From assembly GCA_017547315.1 (NCBI GenBank), contig JAFYQA010000209.1, positions 1 through 11,962 of the forward strand: a stretch of 11,962 nucleotides of DNA. The letters run 5' to 3'. The position numbers and the translations under genes were made by a program. Under the pieces are notes generated by a model, which worked only from the letters and a program-made list of their open reading frames with translations, made no database searches and had not been told where the DNA came from. This document shows positions 7,467 through 11,962 of this stretch, piece by piece (within the stretch, counting starts at the first letter, position 1; the number at the start of each line of letters is the position of its first letter). Source of the stretch: Roseburia sp. (GTDB lineage: Bacteria; Bacillota_A; Clostridia; Lachnospirales; Lachnospiraceae).

Positions 7467-7469
7467 CTT
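7462..7469. repeat. Target site duplication, left copy
   Basis: TTTTACTT directly abuts the left terminal repeat of the MITE. It is identical to 7646-7653. Confidence 0.8.
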
Positions 7470-7645
7470 GTAACTATTCAGAGCTAAGGCAATTTTCATA
7501 AAATACAGGCATTCAGCTTGCTGAAATGAATGTATTTTTGAAAATTTCTTTGGCGAGAAGCCAACAATGAGCAACACCAAGCAACACTTGGTGTTAAGTA
7601 AAGTCTCGAAGAGACGATTTTGCGAATGGTGCACTGAATAGTTAC
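7470..7645. mobile_element. 176-bp MITE with IS66-type ends
   Basis: The element begins GTAACTATTCAG (7470-7481) and ends CTGAATAGTTAC (7634-7645), a perfect 12-bp terminal inverted repeat. It is flanked on both sides, with no gap, by TTTTACTT (7462-7469 and 7646-7653), a perfect 8-bp target duplication. No coding frame of note lies inside. Internal hairpins are visible: AACACCAAG/CTTGGTGTT at 7573-7595, GTCTC/GAGAC at 7603-7615 and an imperfect one at 7501-7538. IS66-family elements are known for ends starting GTAA and 8-bp duplications, so this is probably a non-autonomous derivative mobilised in trans by an IS66-type transposase elsewhere in the genome. It sits just past the terminator, in the 3' region of the methyltransferase gene. 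Confidence 0.85.
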
Positions 7646-7653
7646 TTTTACTT
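7646..7653. repeat. Target site duplication, right copy
   Basis: TTTTACTT directly abuts the right terminal repeat. The intact match implies a fairly recent insertion. Confidence 0.8.
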
Positions 7654-7682
7654 TAATAATGTCAAGTTACCAGTTAAAATAC

Positions 7683-8540
7683 TTATAGTTCAAAACGTCC
7701 GCTAGCACCACAAGGCAGTACAAGTCCGTTTGATGATACCGGAAGTCCAATTTCATCGGCTTTTACAGTACCGCGGTATTTCTTTAAAACCGTACTCATC
7801 ATGTAGCTTAATACGGCAGGTTGTAGCCCTGTAGTATAAGAATTGATGAGGAAGAATAATGGTTCATCGGTCAATAACTGCTCACAAAGTTGCACTAGCG
7901 GATAAATGGCATCTTCAATTTTCCAAATCTCGCCTTTTGGTCCACGTCCGTAAGATGGCGGATCCATGATAATCGCATCATAATGATTACCGCGGCGAAT
8001 TTCGCGTTCTACGAATTTTACACAGTCATCGACAATCCAACGGATAGGTGCATCTTTTAAACCAGAAGATACGGCATTTTCTTTTGCCCATGCAACCATG
8101 CCTTTAGAGGCATCAACATGTGTTACGCTTGCTCCGGCGGCAGCAGCAGCTAAAGTGGCACCTCCGGTATAAGCGAAGAGGTTTAATACCTTAATAGGTC
8201 TGCCCGCTTTTTTGATTTTGTCAGAAAACCAGTCCCAGTTAGCTGCCTGTTCAGGGAAAAGACCGGTGTGCTTAAAGCTAAATGGTTTTAAATTAAAGGT
8301 TAGGCTTCCGTAGTGAATCTGCCACTGTTCTGGTAAATCAAAGAATTCCCATTCGCCACCGCCTTTTGCACTACGGTGATAGTGACCATTCATTTTTTTC
8401 CATCCTTTTTCTGTTTTTGGTGTGTCCCAGATAACCTGAGGGTCTGGACGAACCAAAATGTATTGGCCCCAACGTTCTAATTTCTCTCCTTTGGAGCAGT
8501 CTATTACTTCATAATCTTTCCAATTGTTTGCAATCCACAT
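7683..8540 (-). CDS. SAM-dependent methyltransferase, RlmI-like group
   Basis: A 285-residue cytoplasmic class I methyltransferase. The start ATG at 8540 has AAAGGAA nine bases upstream; a TTG 33 bases earlier also opens the frame but lacks a site. The N-terminal part (1-110) includes GLFPEQAANW (93-102), equivalent to the conserved stretch before the SAM domain in RlmI-like enzymes. Motif I, VLNLFAYTGG, lies at 118-127; an Asp at the end of the second strand (VDAS, 142-145) should bind the ribose of SAM; DD at 171-172 fits the adenine contact. The catalytic-type motif DPPSYGRG is at 193-200. The family includes 23S rRNA cytosine-C5 methyltransferases such as RlmI, but the N-terminal PUA domain of RlmI is absent here, so the substrate is uncertain; RNA is likely. 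It follows trkH on the same strand after 52 bases and may be co-transcribed. Confidence 0.85.
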   Translation of the reverse strand: MWIANNWKDYEVIDCSKGEKLERWGQYILVRPDPQVIWDTPKTEKGWKKMNGHYHRSAKGGGEWEFFDLPEQWQIHYGSLTFNLKPFSFKHTGLFPEQAANWDWFSDKIKKAGRPIKVLNLFAYTGGATLAAAAAGASVTHVDASKGMVAWAKENAVSSGLKDAPIRWIVDDCVKFVEREIRRGNHYDAIIMDPPSYGRGPKGEIWKIEDAIYPLVQLCEQLLTDEPLFFLINSYTTGLQPAVLSYMMSTVLKKYRGTVKADEIGLPVSSNGLVLPCGASGRFEL

Positions 8541-8592
8541 AAATGTGAGTTCCTTTCTTTTGCTTATTATCAATAACCGACATGCGGAATTG

Positions 8593-10032
8593 TTATTTTC
8601 TTTTCCAGGTAGATGGTAACATCATAATTACCAGAGGAAATAGTTCTAAACGTCCTGCCAGCATGTTGAACATCAGAATAAATTTGGAGAACGTAGAATA
8701 GATTGAAAAATTCTGTGTCGGACCGACCATGGCAAGACCAGGACCGATGTTATTTAAGGTGGCTACTGTTGCGGTGAAGTTTGTAGTAAAATCATAGTTG
8801 TCAATGCTTAGCAGTAAAGTGGAGGCAAGCAGAATTATGAAATATACTACAAAGAATACGTTGGTATTGCGTAAAGTCTGGTGTTCCACAACATGTCCAT
8901 CCATGCGAATTTTTCGAACCTCTCTTGGATGTATAATGAGAGAAAGTTCTTTTTTTACAGTCTTAATTAACATGACTACTCGAGAAATTTTCATACCGCC
9001 TGCGGTACTTCCGGAGCATGCACCGATAAACATCAAAATAACAAGAATGCATTTGGAGAGTTCCGGCCATAAATCGAAGTCTGTGGTAGAAAAACCAGCA
9101 GTAGTAATAATGGTAGCAACCTGATGGGAAGCGTGTCGGAAAGATTCTTCCCAAGTAGGATATATGTTACGAATATTAAATGTAATAACGCCAACAGAAA
9201 GCGCGATGATAAATAAATACCAACGGACTTCTTCAATTCGAAAAGCTTCTTTAAAACGGAGTGACAGAATATAAAAGTATGCTGTATAGTTAATGCCACT
9301 CAATATTAAAAAGAAAGTAACCGTATATTGAATAGTAGGAGAATAACTTCCTAAGCTGCTGTTTAATATACCAAAACCACCTGTACCAACGGTGCCAAAG
9401 GTAATCGTGAGTGCATCGAAAAGTGGCATCTGGAACAACAACAGAATGGCAACTTCTGTAATAGTTAGTCCAATGTATAAGCCATATAAAATCTTAGCAG
9501 TATCTTTAGCATGAGGTACCAATTTACTGATGGCGGGACCGGTACTTTCTGCTTTCATCAGGTTCATCGTGGAACCACCCATTAAAGGCAGGATTGCCAT
9601 GATGAAAACAAGTACGCCCATACCGCCGACCCAGTGAGTAAAGCTGCGCCAAAACAGACCGGTTTTAGTGAGTGCCTCTACATCACTTAAAATGCTAGAT
9701 CCAGTAGTGGTGAATCCTGAAATGGTTTCAAATAAAGCGTCCACATAATTTGGAATATCACCAGTTAAAACAAATGGGATAGCACCCAAAATACTGATTA
9801 GCAACCAACTTGCTGCTACGGTTACAAAACCTTCCTTAATAAAAAGGTTGGTGGATGTAGGTTTTTTCCTGGAGAGAAAATAACCTACGATAAAACAAAT
9901 TGCAGCAGTAAAAATATAAGAAAAGGCGGCTGTCTCGCGGTATATGAATCCTACAACTGCTGGAAGCAGTAAAAATGCACTTTCAAATTTTAAAACACAT
10001 CCTAAGATGTATAGGATAATGGAATAATTCAT
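8593..10032 (-). CDS. trkH: Trk/Ktr-type potassium uptake channel subunit
   Basis: A 479-residue integral membrane protein that forms the K+ pathway of the Trk uptake system. Four pseudo-repeats each carry a pore loop with a filter Gly: SGFTTTGSS (105-113), TFGTVGTGGFG (211-221), TTAGFSTTDF (310-319) and NNIGPGLAMVG (427-437). The segment GACSGSTAGGMKISR (337-351) is the conserved intramembrane loop below the third pore region, and AGRLE (459-463) holds the conserved Arg of the last repeat. The length is normal for TrkH. GGAGGG precedes the ATG with a gap of about seven bases. The start lies three bases after the trkA stop codon, so the two subunits are made from one transcript. Confidence 0.95.
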   Translation of the reverse strand: MNYSIILYILGCVLKFESAFLLLPAVVGFIYRETAAFSYIFTAAICFIVGYFLSRKKPTSTNLFIKEGFVTVAASWLLISILGAIPFVLTGDIPNYVDALFETISGFTTTGSSILSDVEALTKTGLFWRSFTHWVGGMGVLVFIMAILPLMGGSTMNLMKAESTGPAISKLVPHAKDTAKILYGLYIGLTITEVAILLLFQMPLFDALTITFGTVGTGGFGILNSSLGSYSPTIQYTVTFFLILSGINYTAYFYILSLRFKEAFRIEEVRWYLFIIALSVGVITFNIRNIYPTWEESFRHASHQVATIITTAGFSTTDFDLWPELSKCILVILMFIGACSGSTAGGMKISRVVMLIKTVKKELSLIIHPREVRKIRMDGHVVEHQTLRNTNVFFVVYFIILLASTLLLSIDNYDFTTNFTATVATLNNIGPGLAMVGPTQNFSIYSTFSKFILMFNMLAGRLELFPLVIMMLPSTWKRK

Positions 10033-10035
10033 TTG

Positions 10036-11394
10036 CTATCCCTCCAAAATCTCACGGATATCAGAAATGCGATAACCGGAAATAACTACTAATACAGAGT
10101 CGCCGGCTAGCATCATGTCATGACCAGTTGGGATAATAACTTTATGGTTACGATAAATACAACAGACCAAAGTGTTAGGTCTTAAATTTAATTTTAATAA
10201 TGGTATTCCAGCAACTTCGGAATCTTCTTTGATAATAAATTCCAATGCTTCTACGCGACCATTAGCTAGTTTGTATATTTTTTCTACGTTACTGTTACGA
10301 GAAAAACTGGTAGAGCGTACATGTTTTAGAATATAGTCCGCAGTGATAACGCGTGGATAAACAATGCTTCCGAGGTTCAAATTATTGATAATGGAAGTAA
10401 AGTTTAAACGATTGATTTTCGTGATGGTTCTGGCGTTGGAAACTTCGTTTGCGTAAAGTGAGAGCAAAATGTTTTCTTCGTCAAGCCCTGTTAAAGCTGC
10501 AAAACCATGTACGTGTTCTAAACCTTCTTCGGAAAGCAGGTTTTGGTCTGTTGCGTCTCCGCAGATAATGGTAGCGTCCGGCAACTCAGTGCTTAAGTAA
10601 TCGCAACGTACTGGGTCGATATCGATAATGGTGACGCTGATGCCGGAAGCGAGCAAGCTTTTGGCAAGATAATAAGAAATCGTACCACCTCCAGCTAAAA
10701 TGGCACTGGATACACGATGCTTTACATTGCCGATTTTTCGGAAAAAGTCAATCGCATTTTTGCGGGTGGAAGCAATGGTAATCGTGTCGTTTTCCTGAAA
10801 TTCAAAATTACCATTTGGGATAATAACTTCATCGCCGCGCATACAGGTGCAGGCCAATACACTTGTGCGTAAGGTCTGGTTCATATTATATAATTTCATG
10901 CCAAGTAATGGCGAGTCTTTTCCTATTTTAAAGTGAAGTAATTCTACGCGACTCTTGGCAAAGGTATCTACACGGAGCGCAGAAGGGAACTGGAAGACTT
11001 TTGCAATCTCGAGTGCTGCTGTCTGGTCCGGGTTGATAATCATGGCGATGCCAAGTTCCTTTTTCAAAAATTCACTTTCTTCATTATATATAGGGTTACG
11101 AACACGGGCGATGGTTTGACAGCGTCCACTCTTTTTAGCAATAACGCAACAGAGTAGATTCTTCTCGTCGTCACCAGTAACTGCGATAAGCAGATCAGCG
11201 GTTTCGATGCCTGCGTCTAATAATGTTTTATGATCAATGCCGTTTCCTACGATACCCATCGCATCCAGCGAATCAGTGATGCGGGATACGCGTTCTGGTT
11301 TTTCGTCGATAACGACTAAATTATGGTCTTCACTGCTTAATAACTCTACAAGGGTATAGCCGACCTTGCCGCAGCCTACAATGATAATGTCCAT
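10036..11394 (-). CDS. trkA: Trk potassium system gating subunit, two RCK domains
   Basis: A 452-residue cytoplasmic protein that forms the nucleotide-gated ring under TrkH. The first RCK_N domain starts with the Rossmann motif GCGKVG (7-12) and the acidic residue D30 at the end of the second strand, as in NAD(H) binders. An RCK_C domain spans about 140-220. The second RCK_N begins with GGGTIS (235-240) followed by IIDIDP (256-261), and a second RCK_C covers about 370-450. This double form is the classical TrkA arrangement, as opposed to single-RCK KtrA. AAAGGAG lies about six bases before the ATG. It is the first gene of the minus-strand unit. Confidence 0.95.
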   Translation of the reverse strand: MDIIIVGCGKVGYTLVELLSSEDHNLVVIDEKPERVSRITDSLDAMGIVGNGIDHKTLLDAGIETADLLIAVTGDDEKNLLCCVIAKKSGRCQTIARVRNPIYNEESEFLKKELGIAMIINPDQTAALEIAKVFQFPSALRVDTFAKSRVELLHFKIGKDSPLLGMKLYNMNQTLRTSVLACTCMRGDEVIIPNGNFEFQENDTITIASTRKNAIDFFRKIGNVKHRVSSAILAGGGTISYYLAKSLLASGISVTIIDIDPVRCDYLSTELPDATIICGDATDQNLLSEEGLEHVHGFAALTGLDEENILLSLYANEVSNARTITKINRLNFTSIINNLNLGSIVYPRVITADYILKHVRSTSFSRNSNVEKIYKLANGRVEALEFIIKEDSEVAGIPLLKLNLRPNTLVCCIYRNHKVIIPTGHDMMLAGDSVLVVISGYRISDIREILEG

Positions 11395-11447
11395 AGAAAT
11401 CTCCTTTTGGATATCTTAATAAAAATTATATTTACACTATATTAAAT

Positions 11448-11459
11448 ATGATTATAGCA
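11448..11459 (-). promoter_or_regulatory. Candidate extended -10 promoter of trkA
   Basis: On the minus strand, TGCTATAAT (11459 to 11451) is a perfect extended -10 element about 57 bases before the trkA ATG. The -35 position, 17-18 bases upstream, is poor (TCCCCA or TTCCCC), which is tolerated by extended -10 promoters. Transcription would start near 11444. Confidence 0.5.
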
Positions 11460-11601
11460 CGAAATAGATAAAGTGGGGAAATTTTTATAATCTTTTATGA
11501 CAAGTATAGTCCATATTTTGTACATATATATTAGGAAGAAATACAAATTTTAGAACTGTAATAAATCCACAAAAAAAATTAAAAAATTTGTAAAAAAGTA
11601 C
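11460..11601. other. AT-rich divergent intergenic region
   Basis: No gene is supported between the trkA promoter and the rpsJ promoter. The stretch 11572-11600 consists of A- and T-tracts ending one base before the rpsJ -35 box, the position of an UP element that contacts the RNA polymerase alpha subunits. This is common at ribosomal operons. Confidence 0.5.
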
Positions 11602-11630
11602 TTGCAAAACTTGTATACATGTTGTATAAT
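11602..11630 (+). promoter_or_regulatory. Strong promoter of the S10 ribosomal protein operon
   Basis: TTGCAA (11602-11607) and a perfect TATAAT (11625-11630) are separated by exactly 17 bases, with A-tracts just upstream. Transcription probably starts near 11637. Confidence 0.82.
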
Positions 11631-11636
11631 TAATCC

Positions 11637-11887
11637 TGTTGTGACATGATAGCGTAGAAGCGAGAGGTTGCTGCAAGAGATTGCAGGTTTTCCGTGGAGC
11701 GAATGTCAAGTTTAGAAACTGGCGACAAGTCACTGTATCACGAATAACGTCTACAGTAAGGTAGAAACAACGTGCAACATCAACGGGAAGATTTTGCGAA
11801 ATTGGAAGTGGATGATACGCGCGGGAATGTGTACAGTCACCACTTGTCGTACTGATAATTAAGTGCGAAAAGGAGGCGGCTTTTTTT
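11637..11887 (+). ncRNA. Structured 5' leader of the S10 operon mRNA
   Basis: An untranslated leader of about 250 bases without a convincing ORF. Visible pairings: TGACAT (11642-11647) with ATGTCA (11703-11708), enclosing CTGCAA/TTGCAG around a GAGA tetraloop (11671-11686); and a long-range helix of CGACAAGT (11723-11730) with ACTTGTCG (11842-11849), continued by ACTGTA (11732-11737) with TACAGT (11832-11837) and CAC/GTG. A second TACAGT at 11752-11757 could instead pair locally with the same ACTGTA. Ribosomal protein operons are commonly controlled by a product binding the leader (L4 in the E. coli S10 operon); a similar role is inferred here, but the ligand is unknown. AGGAGG (11871-11876) lies 11 bases from the ATG, separated by a run of seven T. 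Confidence 0.6.
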
Positions 11888-11962
11888 ATGGCAAGTCAAG
11901 TAATGAGAATCACATTGAAAGCTTATGATCATGAATTAGTTGATGCTTCAGCTAAGAAGATC
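11888..11962 (+). CDS. rpsJ: Ribosomal protein S10, N-terminal 25 residues (cut by window edge)
   Basis: The reading starts [20 protein letters not shown] and continues SAKKI to the window edge, matching the N terminus of bacterial S10 (family form: RIRLKAYDH..LD.SA..I). S10 is a small-subunit protein near the ribosomal A-site side of the head and also acts as NusE in transcription antitermination. It is normally the first gene of the S10 operon, so L3, L4 and others are expected beyond the window. An AGGAGG site precedes it with a rather long 11-base spacer. Confidence 0.95.
   Translation, partial: MASQVMRITLKAYDHELVDASAKKI

Noticed and set aside
8541..8573. TTG start extending the methyltransferase by 11 residues
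   Set aside because: The extension contains the AAAGGAA site that fits the ATG at 8540.
8798..9124. 108-residue plus-strand ORF inside trkH
   Set aside because: It is a shadow frame opposite a clearly identified membrane protein gene.
11485..11733. 82-residue minus-strand ORF between trkA and rpsJ
   Set aside because: It runs antisense through the rpsJ promoter and structured leader, with no ribosome binding site or recognisable domain.
7616..11803. GATTTTGCGAA occurring both in the MITE and in the rpsJ leader
   Set aside because: An 11-base AT-rich match in 12 kb with no shared context is probably chance.
1..11962. CRISPR arrays, tRNA or rRNA genes, phage or defence genes
   Set aside because: No spaced direct repeats, cloverleaf or CCA ends, rRNA segments, or recognisable phage or defence proteins were seen on either strand.

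Overview
The window looks like a chromosomal segment of a low-GC, monoderm Firmicute, most likely a Clostridia/Lachnospiraceae-type gut anaerobe. The support is AT-rich DNA, strong AGGAGG ribosome binding sites, a ribosomal protein S10 start typical of Clostridia, a GLUG-repeat surface protein and a two-domain TrkA. The family-level placement is inference from protein style, not from a search.

Left edge (1-601): the 3' part of a pyruvate kinase gene, ending without the usual C-terminal domain and followed by a strong intrinsic terminator. Then about 315 bases without a protein gene, holding three consecutive stem-loops and a candidate promoter.

Centre (919-7402, plus strand): a three-gene operon. 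It encodes (1) an RND/MMPL-type (HAE3-like) membrane transporter, (2) a secreted, C-terminally anchored GLUG-repeat protein interrupted by a strikingly methionine-rich coiled coil, and (3) a membrane-anchored protein made of two related halves that may resemble LolA/LppX-type lipid carriers. Genes 1 and 2 overlap by 14 bases. Genes 2 and 3 are separated by a hairpin carrying a possible 17-codon leader ORF. A bidirectional terminator closes the operon. My reading is a candidate envelope export system (transporter, surface adaptor, substrate-handling protein) for a lipid or other hydrophobic molecule. I do not know of a described system with this composition.

Between the convergent transcription units lies a 176-bp non-coding mobile element (7470-7645). 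It has perfect 12-bp terminal inverted repeats beginning GTAA and a perfect 8-bp target duplication, which are the hallmarks of an IS66-family MITE.

Right side (minus strand, 11394 down to 7683): trkA and trkH, separated by 3 bases and encoding a K+ uptake channel with its NAD(H)-binding gating subunit, followed by a SAM-dependent methyltransferase of the RlmI-like group. Divergently, a strong promoter with an A-tract upstream element drives a structured leader of about 250 nt in front of rpsJ. This is the start of the S10 ribosomal protein operon, cut by the window edge after 25 codons. The leader has a long-range stem and two competing copies of the same pairing partner, suggesting a regulatory switch.
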